Assembly (NCBI GenBank): GCA_050247255.1
Contig: JBFWUM010000038.1
Span: forward strand, 1 to 41,406
Source of the DNA: JBFWUM01 sp050247255
GTDB taxonomy: Bacteria > Acidobacteriota > Vicinamibacteria > Vicinamibacterales > UBA2999
Direction: 5' to 3'
Length of the DNA stretch: 41,406 bases
Shown here piece after piece: positions 14,860-23,566 of this stretch. The notes under the pieces were generated by a model. It ran no database searches, was not told the DNA's origin, and worked only from the letters and a program-made list of their open reading frames with translations. Both the position numbers and the translations under genes were made by a program. Each line of letters starts with the position of its first letter. Position 1 is the first letter of the stretch.

Positions 14860-17800
14860 ATGCGAAAGGCGACGCTTGCCCTGCTGCTCGTGATCGGTGC
14901 CGCCGCCCACGGCCAGGCACAGCGGGCGCGTCCCGAGCCCATTCGCTTTGACCACTTGTCGGTGGAGCAGGGGCTCTCGCAAAGCATCGTCCGCGCGGTG
15001 CTTCACGACGCCGCGGGCTTCCTCTGGTTCGCCACTCACGACGGTCTCAACCAGTACGACGGCTACCGGCTCACGATTTACCGGCACGAGCCCGACAATC
15101 CGAACTCCCTGCCGTCGAGCGTCGTGATGTCGCTCGCCGAGCAGGCGACACCGGGTGGCGCGGTGCTCTGGATCGGCACCAACGACGGACTGGCCGCGTT
15201 TCATGCGGCGCAGGACCGCTTCACGCGGTATCTGCCGGGTGAGGTCGTTCCGGCGCTTCACGTCGATCGCGCGGGCGTGGTCTGGGCCGGCACGGGCCGT
15301 GGCATCCGGCGCTTCGATGGCAGCAGCTTCCAGCCGCTGCCTGAGCAGGATGTGGCAGGGGAGCCGAACGTCGCCACCGACGCGATCAACACCTTCGCCG
15401 ACGCGGGCGGCGGCGCACTGTGGGTCGGCACCGTGCGCGGGCTGGCGCGCATCGATGCGCGCGGCGCCACCGCCTGGCGCGGGCTGGAGGGCGAATACAT
15501 CCGGGCCATCGTGCCCGACCGGCGTGGCCGCGTCTGGGTCGCCACCGACGCGTCCGGCATCCTCAGGCTCAACCTCGCTGCCGGACGCATCGACCGGTTC
15601 CGGGCCGGCGATGGCGGACTGACCGGCAACAGCGTGAACGCGCTGCTCGAGGACACCGACGGCGACCTGTGGGCCGGCGTGTGGGGAGGGGGGCTGGTCC
15701 GCATCGTCGAGGCCGCCAACGGGGACGTGACCTTCCTCAGCTACCGGCACGACGCCGCGGACCCGAGCAGCCTTGGCATCGACGACCTGAACGCGCTGGC
15801 GCAGGATCGATCCGGGGTCGTCTGGGTCGGGACCTACGGTGCGGGCCTCAGCCGGTTTCATCCGCAGGCGCGCAAGCGGTTCGCGCACTTCAAGCGGAGC
15901 ACGGCGGCGGACGACCTGCGGGACGATCGGTTGTTCGCCCTGCTCGTCGACCGGAGCGGCGTGCTGTGGGCGGGAACCTGGCTCGGTGTCGATCGCTTCG
16001 TCCGCACAGGCCCTGGAATCGGCGACTACACGCGTGTTCCGGATCCGGCCCTGGCGCTCACCGACCAACGCGTGACGGCGATCGTCGAGGGGCGCGACGG
16101 CACGGTCTGGATTGCCACGCTCGACGGCGGGATCAATCGTGTCGATCCGCGCACCCTGCGCAACGCGCCGCTGCGGCGCGAGCAGGGACTGAGCAGCGAT
16201 CGCGTGATGTCGCTGGCGGTTTCATCCGACGGCGCGATCTGGGCCGGCACCCTGGATGCCGGCCTGAACCGGATTCAGCCCGGCACAGGCGCGGTGGCCG
16301 TCTTCCGCGCCGGCGCGGCCGAAGACACCTTGGCGAGCGATCGTGTGGACGCCGTCATCGAGGATCGTCACGGCACCACGTGGGTCGGCACCTACGCCGG
16401 GTTGCATGCGATTCCCCCGACTCGCCAGGGCGTCATCCGCACCTGGAAGGACCCGGCCGTCGCCGGGCTGCTGGGCGGCCAGATCACGGCGCTGCACGAG
16501 GCTGCCGATGGCACCCTGTGGGTCGGTACAGGAGGGCGGGGAGTCGTCCGCGTGGACATCGGGGCCGAGGGCCGGCCGGTGACCGCCACGCCGCTCCGCC
16601 GCCGCGAAGGGCTTCCCAACGACAACGTGTTCGCGATTCGCAGCGACGCGCAAGGCAGCGTCTGGTTCAACACCGGCGATGGCCTGGCCCGGTTCGACCC
16701 GGCCAGCGGGCGGATTGTCGCCTTCGGCGTCGCCGACGGCGTGCAGGGCAAGGAGTTCCGTGAGGCCGCCTTCTTTGAACCGGCCACGGGTCGCCTCTTT
16801 GTCGGCGGCACGAACGGATTCAGCGTGTTCGAGCCTGCCGCGGTGGAAGCTGCGGCGCCGCCGCCGCCGGTGATGCTCACCGCGTTCAGCGTGCTGAACC
16901 GTCCCGTGCCCATCGGGCCGGGCTCGCCGCTGCCGGTGCGTATCACCGACGCCGCAACCGTCACCCTGCGGCCCGGGGCCTCGGTGTTCTCCATCGAATT
17001 CGCCGCCGCCGACTTCACCGATCCGCAGCGGGTCCGCTACGCGTATCAACTGGAAGGGTTCGATGCGGAGTGGAACGAAACCGACGCCTCGCGCAGGTTC
17101 GCGACCTACACGAACCTGAGCCCGGGCCGCTACACGTTCCGCGTGCGGGCCGCGAACCGTGACGGGGAATGGAACCCGGAACCGCGCGAGCTGGCCGTGA
17201 TCATCCTGCCGCCGTTCTGGATGACGTGGTGGTTCCGCACCCTCGCCGTGATGGCCATCGCCGCGCTGGTGCTCACGGTCCACCGCATGCGCCTGCGCGG
17301 CGTCGAAGCGCAGCGGGCACGGCTGGCGCGCGAGGTGATCGCCCGGACCCGCGAGCTCGAGGAGGAAAAAGCCCGGGCCCTCACCGCGCAGACGATGGCG
17401 GAGCAGGCCAACGACGCGAAGTCGGCGTTCCTCGCCGGTGTCAGCCACGAGCTCCGCACGCCGCTCAATGCCATCGTCGGGCTCGCGGATGTCCTCGGCG
17501 ACAGCGAGACCGGGCCGCGGCAGCAGCAGTACATTGCGGCATTGCGCTCGTCGGGCCAGGCGCTGTCGGAACTGATCGATGACATCCTCGACCTGTCGAA
17601 GATCGAGGCGGGCCGGTTCGAGCTGGTCGCCACGCCATTCGACGTCCGGGCGCTCGTCGAGGAGTCGGTCGACCTGGTGCGGCTGGCGGCGGAGCAGAAG
17701 GGACTGCGGGTCACGGTCGCCCTCGCCGCCAATGTCCCCGCCGTCGTCGAGGGGGACGCGCGCGCGCTGCGGCGGATTCTCTTCAACCTGCTGTCGAACG

Positions 17801-18822
17801 CGGTCAAGTTCACGGCCGCGGGCAGCGTGTCCGTGGATGTCGCGTCCCGGTCCGACGGCACGCTGCTGTTCATCGTCGCCGACACCGGCATCGGCATCGC
17901 CCCCGAGCACCAGGAGCGAATCTTCGCCACCTTCACCCAGGCGGAGCCGGGCATCGCGCAGGAATACGGGGGGACCGGCCTTGGCCTGGCGCTGACCAGG
18001 CAGCTCGCGCACCTGATGGCGGGCCGCATCTGGGTCGACAGCCAGGTCGGCGTCGGCACCACGTTCGTGGTGGCGCTGCCGCTGCCTGCCGCCAGCGCCG
18101 CCCCCGCGGCGGCGGCGCAGTCCCGTCCGGGGGATGGCCTGCGCGTGCTGGCGGTTGACGATGCGGCCATGAACCGGCTGGTGCTCGAGGCCTACTTTCA
18201 GGGCACGCCGCACACGCTGGTGCTGGCCGACAACGGGACCGCTGCGCTGGCGATGTTCCGCGAGTCGCGCTTCGATGTGGTGCTGATGGACGTCAACATG
18301 CCGGGCATGGACGGCTACGCCACCATCAGGGAAATGCGCGCGTGGGAGTCAGCGGAGCACCGGCCGCGCACCCCGATCGTGGCGTTCACGGCGCATGCGT
18401 TCGCCGACGACGTCGAGCGGAGCCGCGTCGCGGGCTGCGATGGCCACCTGGCCAAGCCGCTCCGCCGGGAAGCGCTCATGGCCGCGCTCGCACACCAGGC
18501 CGCCGGCGGTGCGCCCGCGCCGACGGTGCAGGTGGACGCCGATCTCGCCGGATATCTGCCCGACTATCTCACCGCCACCCGCGCCCAGCTGGCGGCGGCG
18601 CTCGCCGACCTGGATGCCGGGCGTCGCGACCCGCTGCGGACCCTCGGGCACAACCTCAAGGGAAGCGGCGGATCGTTCGGGCTGCCCGGGATCAGCCGGC
18701 TCGGGATGGAGCTGGAGGACGCTGCCGTCCGCGGCAGCGAGTCGCAGCTGCGCGAGGGCGCCCGGCGCCTGGGCGAGTACCTTGCCGAGGTACGGGTTAC
18801 CTTCGGCGGGGAGCACATCTAG
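14860..18822 (+). CDS. Hybrid two-component sensor kinase with periplasmic two-component propeller, receiver and Hpt domains
   Basis: A 1320-residue membrane protein of the HTCS type. A signal peptide (1-21) precedes a periplasmic double propeller of Reg_prop repeats (about 25-660; repeated LWxGTxxGL and VWVGTYGAGLSRF). A Y_Y_Y domain (about 700-780, YRYxLEGFDxEWNETDA-like) and one membrane helix (about 788-808) follow. The cytosolic part has a coiled stretch and DHp with His863 in VSHELRTPLNAIVG. The ATPase domain has NLLSNAVKFT, DTGIGIAPEH and GGTGLGLAL. A receiver carries Asp1144 in LMDVNMPGMDGY, and an Hpt domain carries His1264 in LGHNLKGSGGSFGL. This is a full His-Asp-His relay that ends on an Hpt, so an external receiver is needed. 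The receiver-DHp protein two genes upstream is the obvious candidate. In other phyla HTCS propellers commonly sense glycans. Confidence 0.95.
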   Translation: MRKATLALLLVIGAAAHGQAQRARPEPIRFDHLSVEQGLSQSIVRAVLHDAAGFLWFATHDGLNQYDGYRLTIYRHEPDNPNSLPSSVVMSLAEQATPGGAVLWIGTNDGLAAFHAAQDRFTRYLPGEVVPALHVDRAGVVWAGTGRGIRRFDGSSFQPLPEQDVAGEPNVATDAINTFADAGGGALWVGTVRGLARIDARGATAWRGLEGEYIRAIVPDRRGRVWVATDASGILRLNLAAGRIDRFRAGDGGLTGNSVNALLEDTDGDLWAGVWGGGLVRIVEAANGDVTFLSYRHDAADPSSLGIDDLNALAQDRSGVVWVGTYGAGLSRFHPQARKRFAHFKRSTAADDLRDDRLFALLVDRSGVLWAGTWLGVDRFVRTGPGIGDYTRVPDPALALTDQRVTAIVEGRDGTVWIATLDGGINRVDPRTLRNAPLRREQGLSSDRVMSLAVSSDGAIWAGTLDAGLNRIQPGTGAVAVFRAGAAEDTLASDRVDAVIEDRHGTTWVGTYAGLHAIPPTRQGVIRTWKDPAVAGLLGGQITALHEAADGTLWVGTGGRGVVRVDIGAEGRPVTATPLRRREGLPNDNVFAIRSDAQGSVWFNTGDGLARFDPASGRIVAFGVADGVQGKEFREAAFFEPATGRLFVGGTNGFSVFEPAAVEAAAPPPPVMLTAFSVLNRPVPIGPGSPLPVRITDAATVTLRPGASVFSIEFAAADFTDPQRVRYAYQLEGFDAEWNETDASRRFATYTNLSPGRYTFRVRAANRDGEWNPEPRELAVIILPPFWMTWWFRTLAVMAIAALVLTVHRMRLRGVEAQRARLAREVIARTRELEEEKARALTAQTMAEQANDAKSAFLAGVSHELRTPLNAIVGLADVLGDSETGPRQQQYIAALRSSGQALSELIDDILDLSKIEAGRFELVATPFDVRALVEESVDLVRLAAEQKGLRVTVALAANVPAVVEGDARALRRILFNLLSNAVKFTAAGSVSVDVASRSDGTLLFIVADTGIGIAPEHQERIFATFTQAEPGIAQEYGGTGLGLALTRQLAHLMAGRIWVDSQVGVGTTFVVALPLPAASAAPAAAAQSRPGDGLRVLAVDDAAMNRLVLEAYFQGTPHTLVLADNGTAALAMFRESRFDVVLMDVNMPGMDGYATIREMRAWESAEHRPRTPIVAFTAHAFADDVERSRVAGCDGHLAKPLRREALMAALAHQAAGGAPAPTVQVDADLAGYLPDYLTATRAQLAAALADLDAGRRDPLRTLGHNLKGSGGSFGLPGISRLGMELEDAAVRGSESQLREGARRLGEYLAEVRVTFGGEHI

Positions 18823-18830
18823 GCGTCGCG

Positions 18831-19667
18831 TCACATCGACGCGTGGAGCCTGTGTGCTGGTGCCTCGGGTGGCTCCTCCTGCGCGGCGCGCGTGAGGTGC
18901 TGCGCCAGGACGCCCCCGCACGCGGCGTCGCCGACGGTGCGACAGGTGAACCGCAGCTGCCGGCGGTTGTGTGCCAGCGACACGATCAGTTCCTCGCCGG
19001 AGCGCTCGACCGACGACACCTCCGTCCACGCCACGCTGACGTCCAACATGCCGCGGAACTTCAGCCACTGGTCTGTCAGCAGGAGTTGCCCGAACTGGTC
19101 CGCGCGCCGGCGGCCGAACCGGACGGGCGCGGCGAACCGGCAGGTGTCGCCGGGGGCAAGGCCGGTCGCCGGGACCGAGGGCCACTGTCCGGCGGCCAGG
19201 TCGTCGGCCAGTGTCAGCGCATCGAGCGCCGCGTGAACGCGCGCCAGTTCGTCCTGGATCTCATCGTCGCGCAACTGCAGGGTGCGGGCACGCGCGATCA
19301 ACCCCTCCAGATCCTCGCGTGAGGGCTCGTCGCCGACGGCGTTGACGGCGTCGCGAAAGAGCGCGAGCCGCCGCGCCAGTTCGGCGCCGGCCCGCTCGGC
19401 ACGCCCCGGAAGGGTAATGGCCAGCACCAGCGACAGCCACGCGCCGCCGAGCACAGTGCCGACGGCAATGCCCGGCAGCTCGCGTGGCACGGCGGCCAGG
19501 AAGGTCCCGAGCAGCACCGACCCCCCGAACAGCACCACGACGGAGCGCGAGGTGTGCGGCACGTCCGCAAAGCGGGATGGGTCGGCAATCCGCGGCCGGC
19601 GGGGTCGGAGCGGTGTTGGCGCCGACGTCAGTCGCCGAGCCGAACCGTATTGGATTTGGCCATTCAC
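18831..19667 (-). CDS. Membrane protein with C-terminal PH-like domain
   Basis: A 278-residue protein. A basic Pro/Arg-rich N-terminus (1-40) is followed by two membrane helices (about 43-60 and 65-85, VVVLFGGSVLLGTF and GIAVGTVLGGAWLSLVLAITL). A helical coiled region (90-165) comes next, and then a beta-rich C-terminus (FGQLLLTDQWLKFRGMLDVSVAWTEVSSVERSGEELIVSL) that reads like a bacterial PH/GRAM domain. The function is unknown. GTG 19667 has GGAGG about ten bases upstream. It is divergent from the DUF3810 gene and converges on the hybrid kinase, where a six-bp stem (18823-18842) overlaps both ends. Confidence 0.65.
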   Translation of the reverse strand: MNGQIQYGSARRLTSAPTPLRPRRPRIADPSRFADVPHTSRSVVVLFGGSVLLGTFLAAVPRELPGIAVGTVLGGAWLSLVLAITLPGRAERAGAELARRLALFRDAVNAVGDEPSREDLEGLIARARTLQLRDDEIQDELARVHAALDALTLADDLAAGQWPSVPATGLAPGDTCRFAAPVRFGRRRADQFGQLLLTDQWLKFRGMLDVSVAWTEVSSVERSGEELIVSLAHNRRQLRFTCRTVGDAACGGVLAQHLTRAAQEEPPEAPAHRLHASM

Positions 19668-19719
19668 GGGTGCGATCCCTCCAGATCTCAGCCCATCCGC
19701 AAGAGTCCTGCCCGACCAC

Positions 19720-19725
19720 TACAAT
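19720..19725 (+). promoter_or_regulatory. -10 element TACAAT, 6 nt before GTG
   Basis: TACAAT (five of six consensus) ends six bases before GTG 19732. This predicts a leaderless mRNA starting at the GTG, and it decides this start over the open frame extending far upstream. Confidence 0.6.
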
Positions 19726-19731
19726 TCCCGA

Positions 19732-20793
19732 GTGCGGTTCGCGCTGGTCATCACCGTCGGGCTGGCTGGGCTCGGCGCCGTCTGGCCGGCCTCCCCCGCA
19801 ACAGTCGAACGCGCCTATTCCACAGCGCTCTATCCGGCAATCCAGCGCGCCGTCACTCCTGTTACCAACGCGACACCGGTGGCCATGCTGGATCTGCTGC
19901 TCGCCATCCTCGTCGTCGTCATCCCGACCGCGTTGTTTGTGGCGATACGGGATGCGCGCCGTCGAAGGGCCGCGCGTCCCGTGCTGCGCACGCTGGGGTG
20001 GGTGCTCGTCGGGGCGGCGTCGGCGTATGTCGCGTTCCTGGCGCTCTGGGGGGTGAACTATCGGCGCGTGCCGATGGAAGCGCGCATCGAGCTGGCCAGG
20101 CCCGCACCCGGTGGCGACGATGTGCTGCGCCTGGGGCTGACCGCCGCGCGCGCGCTCAACGCTCTTCACGCGGATGCGCGCCAGGAGGGATGGTTAGCCA
20201 ACGAATGGCGCGACGAAGCCATGCGCCTGGCGTTTCGGGACGTGCAGCTGGCGCTGGCCGATGCGCCTCCGGCGGTGCCAGGCCGTCTGAAAGACACGGT
20301 TCTTGGCTACTACTTCCGCTGGGCGGGTGTGGACGGGATGGTGAATCCCTTCGGCCTCGAGGTGCTCGCCAACCCCGATCTCCTGCCGTTCGAGCGCCCG
20401 TTCGTCGCCGCACACGAGTGGGCGCACCTGGCCGGCTATGCCGACGAAGCCGAGGCCAGCTTCGTGGCGTGGCTCGTCTGCCTGCGCGCGTCCACCGCGG
20501 CGCAGTACAGCGGCTGGCTCTACCTGTTCTGGCAGATCTCCGCGGAGATCGACGACAGCAGCCGGGCACAGCTGCGCGAGGCGTTGACGCAGGGGCCGCG
20601 GCGCGACCTCGAGGCGATCGCCGATCGCCTGCGGCGCGGCCAGCTGCCGCTCCTGCGAGCGGCCAGCTGGCGTGTGTACGACCAGTATCTCAAGGCCAAC
20701 CGGGTGGAGGAAGGCGTGGCGAGCTACGGCGCGATGGTCACGCTCGTCAGCCGCGCCCAGTTCGACGACGGGCTCCCCGTTCGCCGCGAGTAG
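19732..20793 (+). CDS. DUF3810-like membrane protein with HExxH motif
   Basis: The 353-residue protein has three hydrophobic segments in the first 110 residues (VRFALVITVGLAGLGAV, MLDLLLAILVVVIPTALF and LGWVLVGAASAYVAFLAL). A soluble domain then contains AAHEWAHLAGYADEAEASF. HEWAH (residues 228-232) with the downstream acidic EAE is a gluzincin-like zinc site, typical of DUF3810 proteins. This suggests a membrane metallopeptidase, though activity is not proven for the family. The start at GTG 19732 is set by the -10 element six bases before it and by the start of the first membrane helix. It converges on the baeRF gene with only three bases between stops. Confidence 0.8.
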   Translation: MRFALVITVGLAGLGAVWPASPATVERAYSTALYPAIQRAVTPVTNATPVAMLDLLLAILVVVIPTALFVAIRDARRRRAARPVLRTLGWVLVGAASAYVAFLALWGVNYRRVPMEARIELARPAPGGDDVLRLGLTAARALNALHADARQEGWLANEWRDEAMRLAFRDVQLALADAPPAVPGRLKDTVLGYYFRWAGVDGMVNPFGLEVLANPDLLPFERPFVAAHEWAHLAGYADEAEASFVAWLVCLRASTAAQYSGWLYLFWQISAEIDDSSRAQLREALTQGPRRDLEAIADRLRRGQLPLLRAASWRVYDQYLKANRVEEGVASYGAMVTLVSRAQFDDGLPVRRE

Positions 20794-20796
20794 CGC

Positions 20797-21945
20797 TCAG
20801 ATCCTGAACCGCAGGATGGCGCCGACGCCGCCGACATCCTGCAGCAGCGCCGGATCTTCGATGAAGCGGATGCGCGCGCTCTGCTGCTGCGCCCGCGTCA
20901 CCAGTTCATCCGCCAGCTTCAACTGATCGGCGTCCGCCGCGGCCGCAGCCGCGGACGTGTCGACGTCCACGGGCCCCGGCGCCGCGCCGGGCGGCAGCTG
21001 ACGCGCATGCGCGAGCCGGTCGGGCGACGCGGTGATCAGCAGTTCCTCGACCTGGGCCATCGACAGCGCGCGAAGGGTCGAATCGGGCCCGACCACGCCG
21101 AGGCCGCCGCCCAGCCAGGCGTCGCGGAGCGCCTGCACGCGCGCAACATCGGTGTCGGCATCGTGCTGCCGCAGCACGTCGAGCGTGTCGCGCAGCACGG
21201 CGCTCTCGCCCTCGCGCGCGTCGAGGGCCGTGATGTCGACGATCTTCTCCTGCAGGTGCTGCGGCAACTGCGCCAGCAGCAACGGCCGGGCGACGTCGTC
21301 GCAGGCGATGACGATCTTCGTGAGATCGTCCTCGCGCACGACCCGGTCGAGCAGGTCGGCCACTTCTTTCATGTGCTGCTCGTGAAAGTGTTCGATGCGG
21401 CGCTGGAAGCGCGCCTGCGACCAGCCGCCCATGGAGGACTTGCGCGTCTTGACGCTGGTGACGTCGTGGCGTGCCTCGGTCGCCCCGAGGCCGAACACGA
21501 ACAGCCGCGCGGAGTTGGTGTCGAGGATGAGCGCGGCGTAGCGCGGGAACTGATCGTTGACGCGCGCCAGCGGGTAGAGATGGGGCACCGACCCGATGAA
21601 CAGCCAGTGGTCGGGAATCGGCGCATCCAGCTGGACCGCCTCGAAGAAGTCGCCGGCGCCGGCACAGGCAAAGATCGCCAGGCCGTTGGCCGACTTGCGA
21701 ACGTCGTTGTCCAGGTAGTCGCGGATACGCTCGGTATCGCGCTCGAAGCTCTTACGTCCTTCGCCCTGGAGCATGCCGGCGCGCTCCGAGAGTGCCTTGC
21801 GCAGGAAGCTATCGTGGGTGCCGCGGCCGTTGGGGCGGCGGTCGAGATACAGGCTGAGCACGGGAAGGTCGGTCGGCTCGAACCGGGCCAGCCGGTCGAG
21901 CTGTTCGCGGAGCGGGGTTGCGAGCGCACTGGTCGTTTTCGCCAT
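20797..21945 (-). CDS. baeRF (bacterial archaeo-eukaryotic release factor) family protein
   Basis: A 382-residue cytosolic protein with an eRF1/Vms1-like architecture. The N-terminal domain (FEPTDLPVLSLYLDRRPNG) is followed by a central RNase-H-like fold with YAALILDTNSARLFVFGLG. Then comes MGGWSQARFQRRIEHFHEQHMKEVADLL at the position of the catalytic loop, and a C-terminal L7Ae-like domain (ALRDAWLGGGLGVVGPDSTLRALSMAQVEELLIT). eRF1 and Vms1 use GGQ here to hydrolyse peptidyl-tRNA; this protein has GGW followed by SQ, so catalysis is uncertain. A role in ribosome rescue or stalled-peptide release is a family-level inference. The start at ATG 21945 is chosen because upstream codons overlap sua5 in another frame. 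It lies 34 bases downstream of sua5. Confidence 0.82.
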   Translation of the reverse strand: MAKTTSALATPLREQLDRLARFEPTDLPVLSLYLDRRPNGRGTHDSFLRKALSERAGMLQGEGRKSFERDTERIRDYLDNDVRKSANGLAIFACAGAGDFFEAVQLDAPIPDHWLFIGSVPHLYPLARVNDQFPRYAALILDTNSARLFVFGLGATEARHDVTSVKTRKSSMGGWSQARFQRRIEHFHEQHMKEVADLLDRVVREDDLTKIVIACDDVARPLLLAQLPQHLQEKIVDITALDAREGESAVLRDTLDVLRQHDADTDVARVQALRDAWLGGGLGVVGPDSTLRALSMAQVEELLITASPDRLAHARQLPPGAAPGPVDVDTSAAAAAADADQLKLADELVTRAQQQSARIRFIEDPALLQDVGGVGAILRFRI

Positions 21946-21979
21946 GCGACCCTGCGTCGCAAGCGGTGTGCCCGGACGA

Positions 21980-22966
21980 CTAGGCGTCGACGATCGTCGC
22001 GGCAGCCCGGCGGAGGCGGTCGCGCAGCGCGTCGGCCAGGCCGCCGGTGGCGTCCACGTCGCGCGCGAGGATGGCATCGGCCCCCGCGGCATCCGCCTCG
22101 CGCAGCGCCGCGTACAAGCGCTTCGCCACGCTGTCGAGGTCGCCGGGCCAGTCGAGCACGGTGACGCGCAGCCCACGGGCGCGCATGTCGTCGGCATCCG
22201 TCTCGAGCCGGCGCTGCGCGCCGGCCCCGCGATAGAGCGTCAGCGGCGTTCGCGGCGCATAGTGCCGGCCGAGCAGCCCCGGCGATACCTGCGGCGCCGT
22301 ATCATCGACCGGCGCGTCGCTGCGGGCGCGGATGCCGGGAACGATCGCGCGCAGCATGTCGAGCGTCACGGCCCCGGGCCGCAGGACGAGTGGCGGCACG
22401 GCCGTGAGATCGACGACCGTCGACTCCACGCCGATTGTCGTCGGCCCGCCATCGACAATCAGATCGATGCGGCCGCCGAGGTCGTGCAGCACGTGCTGCG
22501 CCGACGTCGGGCTGGGGCGCGAAAACAGGTTGGCGCTCGGCGCCGCGATCGGAATCCCGGCAGCCGCGACCAGCGCGCGTGCCACCGGATGCGCCGGCAC
22601 GCGAACAGCCACCGTCGGCAGCCCGGCTGTGACAGCGTCGGGCACTGCTGCCGAACGCGGCAGCACCAGCGTGAGCGGTCCCGGCCAGAACGCCGCAGCC
22701 AGCGCCGATGCTGCGCGCGGCAGCGACGCCACAAGCGGCGCGGCGGCGTCGAGCGAGGGCACGTGCACGATCAGCGGATCGTTTGCCGGACGTCCCTTTG
22801 CAACAAAGAGGCGCGCCACCGCCGCGCGGTCGAGCGCGTGCACGCCGAGCCCGTAGACGGTCTCGGTTGGGAAGGCCACCAGCCCGCCGCGCCGAAGGCA
22901 GTCGGCCGCCTGCGCCATGCGCGCGGCGTCCGGATGCGCGGCGTCGACGATGAGCACGTCGGTCAC
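21980..22966 (-). CDS. sua5: L-threonylcarbamoyladenylate synthase, Sua5 type
   Basis: This 328-residue enzyme makes threonylcarbamoyl-AMP from Thr, bicarbonate and ATP, the first step of the t6A37 modification of ANN-decoding tRNAs. The YrdC domain (about 1-205) shows LRRGGLVAFPTETVYGLG, the KGRPANDPLIVHV signature, WPGPLTLVLPRS, VAVRVPAHPVARAL and APSANLFSRPSPT. The linker SPGLLGRHYAPRTPLTLY and a C-terminal Sua5 domain (to 328) distinguish it from the short TsaC form. GTG 22966 is preceded by TAACAT eight bases upstream, overlapping the divergent ygjP promoter; no Shine-Dalgarno sequence is seen. The other genes of the t6A pathway are not in the window. Confidence 0.95.
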   Translation of the reverse strand: MTDVLIVDAAHPDAARMAQAADCLRRGGLVAFPTETVYGLGVHALDRAAVARLFVAKGRPANDPLIVHVPSLDAAAPLVASLPRAASALAAAFWPGPLTLVLPRSAAVPDAVTAGLPTVAVRVPAHPVARALVAAAGIPIAAPSANLFSRPSPTSAQHVLHDLGGRIDLIVDGGPTTIGVESTVVDLTAVPPLVLRPGAVTLDMLRAIVPGIRARSDAPVDDTAPQVSPGLLGRHYAPRTPLTLYRGAGAQRRLETDADDMRARGLRVTVLDWPGDLDSVAKRLYAALREADAAGADAILARDVDATGGLADALRDRLRRAAATIVDA

Positions 22967-22974
22967 GACTCTTG

Positions 22975-22981
22975 ATGTTAT
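22975..22981. promoter_or_regulatory. Overlapping divergent -10 elements of sua5 and ygjP
   Basis: On the minus strand TAACAT (22980-22975) ends eight bases before the sua5 GTG. On the plus strand TGTTAT (22976-22981) ends 12 bases before the ygjP ATG. The two hexamers occupy the same seven bases, so polymerase can serve only one direction at a time. Each matches four of six consensus positions. Confidence 0.45.
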
Positions 22982-22993
22982 CCTGCTGCGCGG

Positions 22994-23566
22994 ATGCAGC
23001 TCGGCCTGCCGCTTCTTGCCGGCGGAACACCCGCGCCCGCGGAGGTCCCGGAGTTCTACTTCGTCAGGCACAAGCGCGCGCGGCGTTACCTGCTGCGCGT
23101 CGATCTCGATGGCCGGGTGCGCGTGACGATCCCACGCGGCGGGTCGCGGCGTGAGGCCGATGCCTTCGCGCGCAGGAACCTGCCGTGGATCGCCCGCCAG
23201 CGCCAGCAGATCCCTCCCTCTGTCCTGACCGCCGATGCGCGGGCGGCGTTGCGGCGCCGCGCCGACGCCGAACTGCCGGCCGCGTTGCGCGCGCGGGCCG
23301 CAGCGCTGGGACTGACCGTCGCCCGCATCTCGATTCGCAACCAGCGTTCGCGCTGGGGATCCTGCGCGCGCGACGGCCACATCACGCTCAACTGGCGCCT
23401 GCTTGCCATGCCGGACTGGGTGCGCGACTACGTGCTGGTCCATGAGCTGATGCACCTGAAGCGGATGGACCATTCGCCGGCCTATTGGCGGCTGGTCGAG
23501 GCCGCTTGCCCCGACTACCGGAAGGCGAGACACTGGTTGAAGGAGTACGGACCGGGGTTGCGATGA
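22994..23566 (+). CDS. YgjP-like metal-dependent hydrolase (DUF45, SprT-like fold)
   Basis: A 190-residue cytosolic protein. The N-terminal beta-rich half (FYFVRHKRARRYLLRVDLDGRVRVTIPRG) and the motif IRNQRSRWGSCARDGHITLNWRL are diagnostic of YgjP/DUF45. The zinc site HELMH (150-154), followed by LKRMDHSPAYW, gives the third His and completes a gluzincin-like centre. The substrate of this family is unknown. The gene ends in an ATGA overlap with msrB, so its product is made together with the two exported methionine sulfoxide reductases. Confidence 0.9.
   Translation: MQLGLPLLAGGTPAPAEVPEFYFVRHKRARRYLLRVDLDGRVRVTIPRGGSRREADAFARRNLPWIARQRQQIPPSVLTADARAALRRRADAELPAALRARAAALGLTVARISIRNQRSRWGSCARDGHITLNWRLLAMPDWVRDYVLVHELMHLKRMDHSPAYWRLVEAACPDYRKARHWLKEYGPGLR

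Noticed and set aside
13849..16068. 739-codon minus-strand frame opposite the propeller and hybrid kinase
   Set aside because: It lies antisense to two strongly supported genes and shows only the third-position bias of a shadow frame.
16222..18213. 663-codon minus-strand frame opposite the hybrid kinase
   Set aside because: Same reasoning; it covers the intact DHp, ATPase and receiver motifs of the real gene.
18823..18842. Terminator between the hybrid kinase and PH-like gene
   Set aside because: The inverted repeat has only six pairs, overlaps the second stop codon and has no T-tract, so it is too weak to list as a feature.
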